This document shows positions 1 through 6,641 of a stretch of 15,331 bases of DNA, piece after piece (within the stretch, counting starts at the first letter, position 1; the number at the start of each line of letters is the position of its first letter). The DNA is from JBGTIS01 sp041745535 (GTDB lineage: Bacteria > Bacteroidota > Bacteroidia > Cytophagales > Cyclobacteriaceae): the NCBI GenBank assembly GCA_041745535.1, contig JBGTIS010000059.1, positions 1-15,331 of the forward strand. Reading direction: 5' to 3'. The notes below the pieces were generated by a model, which worked only from the letters and a program-made list of their open reading frames with translations, did not search any database and had not been told where the DNA came from. The position numbers and the translations under genes were made by a program.

Positions 1-479
1 GATCGAGAGGATCAGTGGTGCCCACTTTTTTAAAAGCAAAAAACAAGGGAGTGCTCCCTATTATGCATCCTGATACCACCCGATTCAATATTACCCTGGA
101 AGAGGCTACCGATTTTATATTAAAGGCGATGGAAACCAGCACAGGTGGCGAAATATTTATACCCAAAATGCCTTCCATTTCAATTATAGAACTGGCAGAA
201 GCACTGGCGCCTTCCTGCAAACGAAAAATTATGGGACTCCGGCCAGGCGAAAAAATCCATGAAACGTTAATTTCTGAAACAGAGGCCCAGCGTACCCTTG
301 AATATGAGCAGCATTATGTGATTTATCCTTCTGGGTACACAATTGCCCATATTCTTCCTTTGGGAAACAAGGTTCCGCAAAATTTTGTATACAATTCTGC
401 CAGTAACCAGCAATGGCTAAATATAACGCAATTACGGTACCTGGTAAAAAAGCATGTTGATGCAAATTTTGAAGTCTGA
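1..479 (+). CDS. pseB: UDP-GlcNAc 4,6-dehydratase (inverting), PseB-like, C-terminal part
   Basis: This is the 3' end of a nucleotide-sugar dehydratase/epimerase gene whose 5' part lies outside the window; the frame is open from base 3 and reads S-R-G-S-V-V-P before the first GTG, so the GTG at 15 is not the true start. The segment R-F-N-I-T-L-E-E-A, then G-G-E-I-F-I-P-K and R-P-G-E-K-I-H-E are the C-terminal substrate-side signatures of the short-chain dehydrogenase-type PseB family, which makes the 4-keto-6-deoxy sugar that starts pseudaminic-acid-type or 6-deoxy-HexNAc routes. The NAD-binding Rossmann part and catalytic Tyr/Lys are not in view. The next gene starts 3 bp after the stop, so the two are probably cotranscribed. 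The family call is firm; whether the product feeds pseudaminic acid or another 6-deoxy amino sugar cannot be told without the neighbouring genes. Substrate specificity is inferred. Confidence 0.85.
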   Translation, partial: SRGSVVPTFLKAKNKGVLPIMHPDTTRFNITLEEATDFILKAMETSTGGEIFIPKMPSISIIELAEALAPSCKRKIMGLRPGEKIHETLISETEAQRTLEYEQHYVIYPSGYTIAHILPLGNKVPQNFVYNSASNQQWLNITQLRYLVKKHVDANFEV

Positions 480-482
480 TCG

Positions 483-1265
483 GTGGCTAATAAAAATAAA
501 TCTAATCAACCTGTTCTCAGTATTATTACTGTGGTTTTCAATGGTGCCTCACTTATTGAAACCACGATAAATAGTATTCTGAATCAAGCTTACCAGGATT
601 TGGAATATATAATCATTGATGGAGATTCTACAGATGGCACTATTGCCATCATCAGAAAATATGCCTCCCAGCTAAGTTACTGGATCAGCGAACCTGATCA
701 GGGTATTTACGATGCCATGAACAAAGGGTTGAAAGCAGCACGCGGCAACTATGTGCTCTTTATCAATGCCGGCGACCAGCTTAACAGTACCATCACGCTC
801 AGCAGTATTTTTAATAGTAAGTTAAAAAATCCTGATATTATTTATGGTGAAACCAATTTGATTGATGCGCGGGGAGAAATTTTAGGAACAAGAAGCCAGT
901 TGACTACCCGAAAACTTCCTGAGAAACTAAACAAAAGCCATATGCTTTACGGCATGGTAGTTTCCCATCAGTCGTTTATGGTGAAACGGAAAATCACTCC
1001 GTTTTACGATTTACAATACAAATGCAGCGCTGATATTGACTGGGTGATTCGTTGCCTGCGAAAAGGAAAAAGCATCCATCATGCGCAAACCATTATCGCC
1101 AAATATCTGGTAGGGGGTTATTCTATCAGAAACAAAAAAAACTGTTGGAAAGAACGGTTTACCATTTATAAAAACCATTACGGATTGGGAAAAACTTTAG
1201 CAGCCCATGTCCATATTATCTTCCGCTATCTCAAATTCAAACTTTCCGGCAAGCGTAATTATTGA
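483..1265 (+). CDS. Glycosyltransferase family 2 (WcaA-like)
   Basis: A 260-aa GT-A fold glycosyltransferase that probably adds one sugar during surface polysaccharide or O-antigen repeat synthesis at the inner membrane. Visible signatures are the N-terminal strand S-I-I-T-V-V-F-N (13-20), the nucleotide-binding D-G-D-S-T-D-G (47-53), D-Q-G-I-Y-D-A-M-N-K-G (72-82), the DxD-position N-A-G-D (95-98) and the S-A-D-I-D-W segment (182-187) where the catalytic base usually sits. No membrane segment is evident. The start is a GTG only 3 bp after the upstream dehydratase stop, which argues for translational coupling; no in-frame ATG is available nearby. Length is normal for the subgroup of small GT2 enzymes found in colanic-acid-like clusters. 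Donor and acceptor sugars cannot be read from sequence. Confidence 0.88.
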   Translation: MANKNKSNQPVLSIITVVFNGASLIETTINSILNQAYQDLEYIIIDGDSTDGTIAIIRKYASQLSYWISEPDQGIYDAMNKGLKAARGNYVLFINAGDQLNSTITLSSIFNSKLKNPDIIYGETNLIDARGEILGTRSQLTTRKLPEKLNKSHMLYGMVVSHQSFMVKRKITPFYDLQYKCSADIDWVIRCLRKGKSIHHAQTIIAKYLVGGYSIRNKKNCWKERFTIYKNHYGLGKTLAAHVHIIFRYLKFKLSGKRNY

Positions 1266-1392
1266 ATGCTTACGTATTACTAAGTTATGCGATAAGAAAT
1301 GAAAAAATTGCTAGCAGGAAGATTTTTGTCAACCTACTCTCCTGGAAACTTTTCCTCATAAGCAGGTAAGCAAAAGTAATAAGGTATTCCTT

Positions 1393-1454
1393 GCCGGATG
1401 AGGCTTTGCCGAATTCCGGCATCCCATTCATGGGACCCCGGAATTAATCCGGGG
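1393..1454. repeat. Cluster of three inverted repeats (possible terminator or REP-like element)
   Basis: Three stems lie back to back: GCCGGA 1393-1398 with TCCGGC 1415-1420; CCCAT 1423-1427 with ATGGG 1430-1434; and CCCCGGA 1436-1442 with TCCGGGG 1448-1454 around a 5-nt loop. They are GC-rich compared with the surrounding AT-rich spacer. No long T run follows on the + strand, so a classical intrinsic terminator is not clear. Termination for the upstream GT2 gene, or a repetitive extragenic palindrome, are both possible. Confidence 0.6.
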
Positions 1455-1506
1455 AGAATACCCTAAAACTATTGCTCCACTACTTAATATCTGGAAAAGA
1501 CTAAAC

Positions 1507-1539
1507 AAAAAAATCTGGCCTAAAATAATTTAAGCCAGA
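1507..1539 (-). terminator. Rho-independent terminator for the lipoprotein gene
   Basis: Read on the minus strand, TCTGGC (1539-1534) pairs with GCCAGA (1519-1514). A second 4-bp stem (TTTA/TAAA) with a 4-nt loop sits inside, after one mismatch. Seven T follow at 1513-1507. The stem starts 27 bp after the stop of the minus-strand lipoprotein gene. Confidence 0.75.
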
Positions 1540-1566
1540 ATTCTTTAATTTAATAATATCGCACTT

Positions 1567-2949
1567 CTATTTGAAGGTAATCATCAGTTTTGGATGTAAT
1601 TCAGCATTAGGATGATCGCTGGAAGCAAAATAAGTAAACCTGTAAGGTTGTTCGTTGTACTGCTTTACCATAAAACCAAAACTATGACCTGGATCGCCCA
1701 ACATATCTTTTACCAGGGCTGTTACATTCAAATCTTCATAATTCTGGGTAGAAGAAGTAAATTTAGGAACTACTACCTGGTTAGATATTGAAGTAGAAGG
1801 CTGATTATTATACGTAACAGCATCTTCGTCCCAGGCAGCGGTTACTCTCTGGATAACTAGTTCATTGTCTCCATAGTGCACATATTCATTATTAGGATTT
1901 GGAATGGTTGAAGTAGGATTATAGAACAGAGATATTTTGGCACTTTCAATTTCTGCCCTTTCAGGAATATTAGATAAGTCAAATTCTAGTAAAACTCTAT
2001 TTTTATTACTAGCACCATTAACTGTGCCTGCATAAACAAATAAATCAGGAATACTGCCATAATTATTATCAGGCCTAAGGTAACTAATCATGGCATCCTT
2101 ACCTTTAGCAGAATCAGGCTGCAGTACCAAAGCCTGCGCCGCACCTGGCTTATGTAATATAACAACCAAAGGTCCTTGACCTGCGCTGTCGAAATGCAAC
2201 TTCAATTCCTCTCTTGAAAAAGACCGGTAGTAATCCTCATAACCTGATTTTGAAATAACTACTTCAAAATTATCCTGATCTTCCCGTAAACTTATGGTAT
2301 TGGTAATTGCCGCTAATTCGCCTTCAAATACAGTAAAGCTGCTACTGGTTATGGTTATCTTTGATTCTGTTAGCGCATAATTTTCTTTTGTTTCGTCGAA
2401 AACAAATGTGCCTATCAGAAAATCAAAAGTTTTTACTATATCAAAGTCAAAAAAGGTGGAATATCCAAAATCAGCAGGATTACTTTCCGCGATGCTCAAC
2501 ACTTCATTGCTGATTTTTTGTACCTGATCTTTGTTTACCACAACGCTTATAGGAAGGGTAGCCTTTACCAAGTATCCTTTTTTAGAATTTTTGAGCGGAG
2601 TGGCATACACAATTTCTTTGGCACTGTTTATTACAAAAAACTCTGTAAGCTGATAATTACCTACTTCAAGCGAAATGGGCTTGCTTATAAAATTCCCGAC
2701 TAGCTTATACAATGCTATTTCTTCCAACGAATAAATTTTGTTTCCCTCGGAATCTTCCAGAGTCACCAGAATTCCAAAGATATCTTCGTCCTCTAAAGTT
2801 CGCGAACCAGATTGCCCAAAATCTGAGTTGCTAAAGGAAAATTCAAGTTGTCCCTGTTTCTTTACTGTGGGTTCATCATCTTTCTGACAGGACACAAATA
2901 TTCCAGAGGTTAAGAAAAACATGATAAAATACTTTGTCTTTTGTTTCAT
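1567..2949 (-). CDS. Surface-exposed lipoprotein with C-terminal DNRLRE domain
   Basis: A 460-aa lipoprotein of unknown function. The start chosen is the ATG at 2949; the frame extends to a TTG at 2991, but only the ATG gives a proper signal peptide (M-K-Q-K-T-K-Y, then a hydrophobic core) ending at C21. The residues after the cysteine are Q-K-D-D-E, which fits the lipoprotein export signal known in Bacteroidota (a K-(D/E)2-type motif next to the lipidated Cys), so the protein is probably carried to the cell surface. Residues ~33-168 form a beta-rich domain of a kind common in Bacteroidota lipoproteins, ~175-250 resemble a further beta-sandwich module, and ~272-460 match the DNRLRE type, with D-N-N-Y-G-S, the L-L-E-F-D-L-S-N-I-P core and E-S-A-K-I-S-L-F-Y. 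It is 125 bp downstream of the GT4 gene and ends in a clear terminator. A role in binding surface glycan or carbohydrate is a guess from position only. Confidence 0.8.
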   Translation of the reverse strand: MKQKTKYFIMFFLTSGIFVSCQKDDEPTVKKQGQLEFSFSNSDFGQSGSRTLEDEDIFGILVTLEDSEGNKIYSLEEIALYKLVGNFISKPISLEVGNYQLTEFFVINSAKEIVYATPLKNSKKGYLVKATLPISVVVNKDQVQKISNEVLSIAESNPADFGYSTFFDFDIVKTFDFLIGTFVFDETKENYALTESKITITSSSFTVFEGELAAITNTISLREDQDNFEVVISKSGYEDYYRSFSREELKLHFDSAGQGPLVVILHKPGAAQALVLQPDSAKGKDAMISYLRPDNNYGSIPDLFVYAGTVNGASNKNRVLLEFDLSNIPERAEIESAKISLFYNPTSTIPNPNNEYVHYGDNELVIQRVTAAWDEDAVTYNNQPSTSISNQVVVPKFTSSTQNYEDLNVTALVKDMLGDPGHSFGFMVKQYNEQPYRFTYFASSDHPNAELHPKLMITFK

Positions 2950-2952
2950 AAA

Positions 2953-3037
2953 TTTTTGCTGAATTATGTTTATATTAATATTAAAAAACAAATAAATGCA
3001 ATTAAATTATTAATAAAAAAATATTTTTCAGCAAAAA
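2953..3037. repeat. 11-bp inverted repeat in lipoprotein leader
   Basis: TTTTTGCTGAA at 2953-2963 is the exact reverse complement of TTCAGCAAAAA at 3027-3037. The arms are 63 bp apart in a very AT-rich spacer. The inner arm begins 3 bp before the lipoprotein ATG (2949), so in RNA it could fold over the translation start. It may also be chance in AT-rich DNA. Confidence 0.5.
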
Positions 3038-3074
3038 AGTACAAATACTTATCTCTATTAAGTTGTAAGTCTTG

Positions 3075-4316
3075 TTACACAAGAAGACTTTGATAAACAG
3101 AAATGTAGTTTGCGGCCATATGTTGGATACCAAATTTTGCAACAGCCGCGTTTCTGGCATTTAATCCTAACTGAGTATGTCGTTCTTTATCTGAAAGCAC
3201 CCAAAGAATACCATTTCCTAAATCATCAGCATCATAAGGATTTGCCAAGTATCCTGACACTTTGTGTGCTATTATATCTTTCAAACCTGTAGCATCAAAG
3301 GCTACTACCGGGGTACCACAGGCTGCTGATTCCACAGCGGTAGTTGGAAATACTTCCTGTAAAGAGGGAACTACCATTACATCGCAGGCGGCATATAAAA
3401 TTGATAAGGAAATGTTGTCGTTAAGCCAACCCATGTAATGCGCTTTCATACCCAAGTCTGGTGAATCAGTAGGCTCACTGGTCCCAAATATCACCAGTTC
3501 AGTATTGAAAGATAACTGAGTCGCTACTTTCCTGAGTGCTTTTTGTAACAAATGAAAGCCTTTATTAGGATCGCTGGTAGGATTGAGCGCCCCAAATAAA
3601 ATAAGCTTTTTATCAGTTGGTAGATTTAAAATTTCCCGTGCAGTACTTTTATGAATGGGTTTAAAAACACTTAAATCCAGTCCGTTGTGAACAATACTGA
3701 CAGGAAAGCTCCCTAATATTGTGCTGCTTTTAATATTATTGGCAAGCCAATGGCTGGGTGCTACCAACTGTAAATTCAAATTCTGCCAGTATTTTTGCTT
3801 TTTATTAAAGGTGCGGTAACTTAAATCTTTCTTTTTATCAGAATTAAGTTGCGGACACTGCTGGCAGTGGGTTTTGAACTTTTCACAGTCCTGAGGCACA
3901 TGGCACCCCCCCGTAAAGGCCCAGCTATCGTGCAAGGTCCAGACAATGGGTCGCTTGATTTTAGATAAAGCCTGAATGGGCACAAACCCATTACAGATCC
4001 AATGTAAATGTACAACATCTGGATTGATGGCATTTATTCTTTCTATTATATCTCCGGACAGCCATTGTACGCTCCAGAAAGTTTTTTCCCGGTTTGGATA
4101 AAAAAGTAAAGGAAAGCGGTCGATATGCGGCCGTAAAATGCCCCAGCCTTTTTTGAAATTGTTTTCCGGCCCTATAATATTAGGATCACTGGCGAATTTC
4201 TCCTGTACCAGATAAGTAGCTTCTATGCCAGCCTGATGCAGTCCATTCCATAAACGGGTGGAAGCAATGGCCGCCCCCCCTTTGCTGTCATACGTATTCA
4301 GCAGTAATATCTTCAA
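3075..4316 (-). CDS. Glycosyltransferase family 4 (GT-B fold)
   Basis: A 413-aa retaining GT-B glycosyltransferase, expected to act at the cytoplasmic face of the inner membrane in polysaccharide assembly. The N-terminus M-K-I-L-L-L-N-T-Y-D-S-K-G-G-A-A shows the glycine-rich acceptor-domain loop. T-L-H-D-S-W-A-F-T-G-G-C-H (127-139) leads into a four-Cys cluster at C138, C144, C151 and C154 that is typical of this GT4 subgroup. The C-terminal nucleotide-sugar domain shows K-G-F-H (252-255) and the E-X7-E signature E321-V-F-P-T-T-A-V-E329. The start is a TTG at 4316, 7 bp after the stop of the upstream gene, because no in-frame ATG or GTG fits and the protein N-terminus aligns with the family there. 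Two G7 runs lie in the coding strand (4274-4280 and 3906-3912). It is the last enzyme gene of the five-gene minus-strand operon. Confidence 0.9.
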   Translation of the reverse strand: MKILLLNTYDSKGGAAIASTRLWNGLHQAGIEATYLVQEKFASDPNIIGPENNFKKGWGILRPHIDRFPLLFYPNREKTFWSVQWLSGDIIERINAINPDVVHLHWICNGFVPIQALSKIKRPIVWTLHDSWAFTGGCHVPQDCEKFKTHCQQCPQLNSDKKKDLSYRTFNKKQKYWQNLNLQLVAPSHWLANNIKSSTILGSFPVSIVHNGLDLSVFKPIHKSTAREILNLPTDKKLILFGALNPTSDPNKGFHLLQKALRKVATQLSFNTELVIFGTSEPTDSPDLGMKAHYMGWLNDNISLSILYAACDVMVVPSLQEVFPTTAVESAACGTPVVAFDATGLKDIIAHKVSGYLANPYDADDLGNGILWVLSDKERHTQLGLNARNAAVAKFGIQHMAANYISVYQSLLV

Positions 4317-4323
4317 TGGAAAT

Positions 4324-5229
4324 TTATTGAAAAATGGTTTTTCTGATGGTTCGGGTTATTTTTTTAAGCAGGCTTCTTTTATAAACCTGCCTGAAACTTT
4401 CTGCCATAGCTTCATCTATTTTTACTTCCGATAAAAAATTCATTTTGGGAACCGCTTTTGCCAGATTATTCTCGTATTTACTGGTTCTATAACTGTTGAT
4501 ACCCGTGCCATCATGACCAATATTATCAATATAACTATTTACCGGATATACTGCCAGACCATCGTGTACAAAATGGGTATAACTCCAGCGAATTGCCCAG
4601 GAATCAATTTTACCTTCCATGGCTTCTATCAGCATGCCACTCATGTCTTCGCCACCACGGTTAAAGGCTTTTTGCCGCAAAGGATCGTTTTTGAAAGTTG
4701 AAAAGTCTTTTACCTGCCAGTCGGCTTTGTTCCAGCGGTCGGCCCAGGTGCTCCAGCCGCAGGATACGGGACGGTAGCTGAAATACATTTCATGCGGATA
4801 GTTTTCAGGCATCTTTAATAAAGAAGGCGGATGGGTGTAACCTCCTAAAGAGAAAACTTGTGGAGTGTTTTCATAAAATGAAAGTCCATCAATCATGAAT
4901 TGCAAAAAATAAGGCGATGAAATCAGGTCGTCTTCCATCACAATTACTTTTCCATACTTGTTAACAATTTCTGTGACTCCCTGAACTACTGACCTGGCAA
5001 TACCCTGATTCTGCTCTTTTTCAGAAACGGTGATGCTATTAAAACCCTTCACCGTTTTTAAAAAATTTCTGAGTTCAGTAATAGGCTGTACATCAGATCC
5101 TCTTTTCGGACCATCGGAAAAAACATACAGATCACTCTTGCTTGCCAGTGTGTTTTCCAACAACGATTCTATTGTTTTTTGGGTGTGCCAGGGACGATTG
5201 TAAACAAATAAAACTATCGGTGCTACCAT
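4324..5229 (-). CDS. GT-A glycosyltransferase, HlpA-like family
   Basis: A 301-aa protein of the GT2/GNT-I-like group often labelled 'hemolytic protein HlpA-like' in databases; the fold and motifs indicate a glycosyltransferase rather than a haemolysin. The N-terminal strand P-I-V-L-F-V-Y-N-R-P (4-13), the Y-V-F-S-D-G-P-K-R loop (35-43) and the metal-binding E-D-D (99-101) inside V-M-E-D-D-L mark the nucleotide-sugar site. Further conserved blocks are G-W-S-T-W-A-D-R-W (158-166) and D-S-W-A-I-R-W-S-Y (209-217). There is no signal peptide. It starts with ATG 12 bp after the upstream methyltransferase and ends 7 bp before the GT4 start, so it sits inside a tight operon. Donor and acceptor are unknown. 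Confidence 0.85.
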   Translation of the reverse strand: MVAPIVLFVYNRPWHTQKTIESLLENTLASKSDLYVFSDGPKRGSDVQPITELRNFLKTVKGFNSITVSEKEQNQGIARSVVQGVTEIVNKYGKVIVMEDDLISSPYFLQFMIDGLSFYENTPQVFSLGGYTHPPSLLKMPENYPHEMYFSYRPVSCGWSTWADRWNKADWQVKDFSTFKNDPLRQKAFNRGGEDMSGMLIEAMEGKIDSWAIRWSYTHFVHDGLAVYPVNSYIDNIGHDGTGINSYRTSKYENNLAKAVPKMNFLSEVKIDEAMAESFRQVYKRSLLKKITRTIRKTIFQ

Positions 5230-5241
5230 TATTTAATATTC

Positions 5242-5994
5242 TTATTTATAGGCCACTAGCACAAGTTCTGAAAATAGTTCAGGCTTCCATTTGGCCAGGG
5301 CATAGTGAATTTTCCTGCCAAAAAACAGCTTTCCAACGGGAAAATAATTTTTTTCAACTTTTTTAAAGCCACAATATTGCCGCAACATCACACTCAGGGA
5401 ACGGTATGTAAAATAATGCAGATGCCCTTCATCGTACAAATCAACAGGTTTTCCATTGTATTTGGTAAGTCCTTCGTTCCGGGAAGCGGTAGAGGGAAAT
5501 TTTCCGCGTAGCAGTTTAAAACGGGCGCCATAATCAGCAATATTAGGCGTATCAATATACACAAAGCCTCCGGGTTTTAACAATTTGCCGATGGTAATCA
5601 TGGCCTGCATCGGATCAATGAGGTGCTCGATCAGGGCTACCATCAATATAGCGTCATACTGACCAAGTTTTTCAGTATCAATATTTTCCGCGTCAATCTG
5701 GGCAATCTGCATTCGTTTGTCATTCAGCACCTTCCGCATGCCTTCTAAACGGCTTACCGACCAGTCGCTGGCCAGATAACTATCGATTTTCAGGTTGGAA
5801 GCCAGCAGGCTTTTTGCTAAAGCTCCGCTGCCAGCCGCTAATTCCAATACATCGCCTCCCTGAAAATGCTCGATAAAAAATTTCAAACAAGCTTCAGAAC
5901 GATTCACCGGATGCTTAACATAGGGAATCAGTTGGATATCCTGAAGATTTTTTTCCTCTTCGTATACCTTGTCGTAAAAATCGGTTAAAGCCAT
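5242..5994 (-). CDS. Class I SAM-dependent methyltransferase (Methyltransf_23-like)
   Basis: A 250-aa Rossmann-fold methyltransferase. Motif I is V-L-E-L-A-A-G-S-G (49-57), the acidic ribose-binding position is around S-D-W (76-78), motif II/III is the A-L-I-E-H-L segment (120-125) and the post-core strand is L-K-P-G-G-F-V-Y-I-D-T-P-N (139-151), as in UbiE/Coq-type and sugar methyltransferases. The ATG at 5994 is preferred over an in-frame TTG at 6012, since the ATG lies 2 bp after the upstream stop and the TTG would force a 16-bp overlap. Given its position between a second methyltransferase and two glycosyltransferases, a sugar O- or N-methylation role in glycan decoration is likely, but the acceptor is inferred only from context. 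Confidence 0.87.
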   Translation of the reverse strand: MALTDFYDKVYEEEKNLQDIQLIPYVKHPVNRSEACLKFFIEHFQGGDVLELAAGSGALAKSLLASNLKIDSYLASDWSVSRLEGMRKVLNDKRMQIAQIDAENIDTEKLGQYDAILMVALIEHLIDPMQAMITIGKLLKPGGFVYIDTPNIADYGARFKLLRGKFPSTASRNEGLTKYNGKPVDLYDEGHLHYFTYRSLSVMLRQYCGFKKVEKNYFPVGKLFFGRKIHYALAKWKPELFSELVLVAYK

Positions 5995-5996
5995 TC

Positions 5997-6641
5997 TTAT
6001 AAGTTTAAGCAATTTTCGGATTTATAAAAAACGCTGGTGCAGGTATTGTTGGGGGCTATGGGTGCCATGCCCCAGAAATCAAGCCGTTTGAATCCTTCCT
6101 GCTCTAGTAACAGTAAAGAGGGCCGGTAGTTTTCCCGTTCCGAATTATCTAAAATAATTACGCCATTGGCGGTAACTGCCCGCACGGCGGTTTTTACACA
6201 ATCGTTTCGTTTACGGCCATCTACAATTACCAGATCAAATTTTTTATCCTGTTGTAACACTGCATTTGCATACTGTCCAGCTTCCAGTTCCTGGAAAATA
6301 AGGGTGGCATTAGCAGGAAGTTTTTTTTCCATAATTTCAAACCACTGCCGGTCGTGTTCCACCGCAATAATAGATTTTACCCGATGGGCATACCATAGGG
6401 TAGAATTGCCACAGCCAAATTCAAATACCTCAAATTCGGGCTGTATGCGATCGGTAATAAATTTGATAAAAGCATACGTATACCAGGGAAGGGGATTACC
6501 CTTTTCGTCCACCGACTCTTTGGTATAAAAACTTCGGAACCACCCATTGTCCAGCAAACCGCTTTCCAGCGTGAGTTGCACACCACCGCCCAAACCCATC
6601 CGGTTTAATGCTTTCCATACCAGATTTTTTGCTGCTCTCAT
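5997..6641 (-). CDS. Class I SAM-dependent methyltransferase
   Basis: A 214-aa methyltransferase different from its neighbour. Motif I reads V-F-E-F-G-C-G-N-S-T (72-81), followed by the acidic V-E-H-D (94-97), then D-L-V-I-V-D-G-R-K-R (136-145) and G-V-I-I-L-D-N-S-E (160-168). The D-G-R-x-R element with a following L-D-N recalls the TylF/Methyltransf_24 type, in which acidic residues at these sites can hold a metal for O-methylation. The start is the ATG at 6641, which overlaps the upstream TGA as ATGA; an in-frame upstream extension to 6674 exists but would overlap the sulfotransferase gene more deeply and adds no conserved sequence. Coupling to the sulfotransferase gene suggests that both modify the same glycan. 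Confidence 0.85.
   Translation of the reverse strand: MRAAKNLVWKALNRMGLGGGVQLTLESGLLDNGWFRSFYTKESVDEKGNPLPWYTYAFIKFITDRIQPEFEVFEFGCGNSTLWYAHRVKSIIAVEHDRQWFEIMEKKLPANATLIFQELEAGQYANAVLQQDKKFDLVIVDGRKRNDCVKTAVRAVTANGVIILDNSERENYRPSLLLLEQEGFKRLDFWGMAPIAPNNTCTSVFYKSENCLNL

Larger units (their letters stand above)
1266..1566. other. Convergent intergenic region with hairpins
   Basis: This 301-bp gap separates a + strand gene from a - strand gene. It holds a cluster of three consecutive inverted repeats (1393-1454) and a minus-strand terminator (1507-1539), listed separately. A 20-codon ATG-to-TAA frame at 1299-1361 has no recognisable similarity and is not called a gene. Nothing else is seen. Confidence 0.7.

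Noticed and set aside
1299..1361. 20-codon frame starting M-K-K-L-L-A-G
   Set aside because: Short, no similarity to known small proteins, and located in a convergent spacer; a chance frame is more likely.
2950..2991. TTG start at 2991 for the lipoprotein
   Set aside because: It would put 14 polar/aliphatic residues before the signal peptide and destroy its normal N-terminal Lys region.
5995..6012. TTG start at 6012 for the first methyltransferase
   Set aside because: The ATG at 5994 is 2 bp after the upstream stop and keeps the whole conserved fold; the TTG adds only M-L-K-L-I-R and an overlap.
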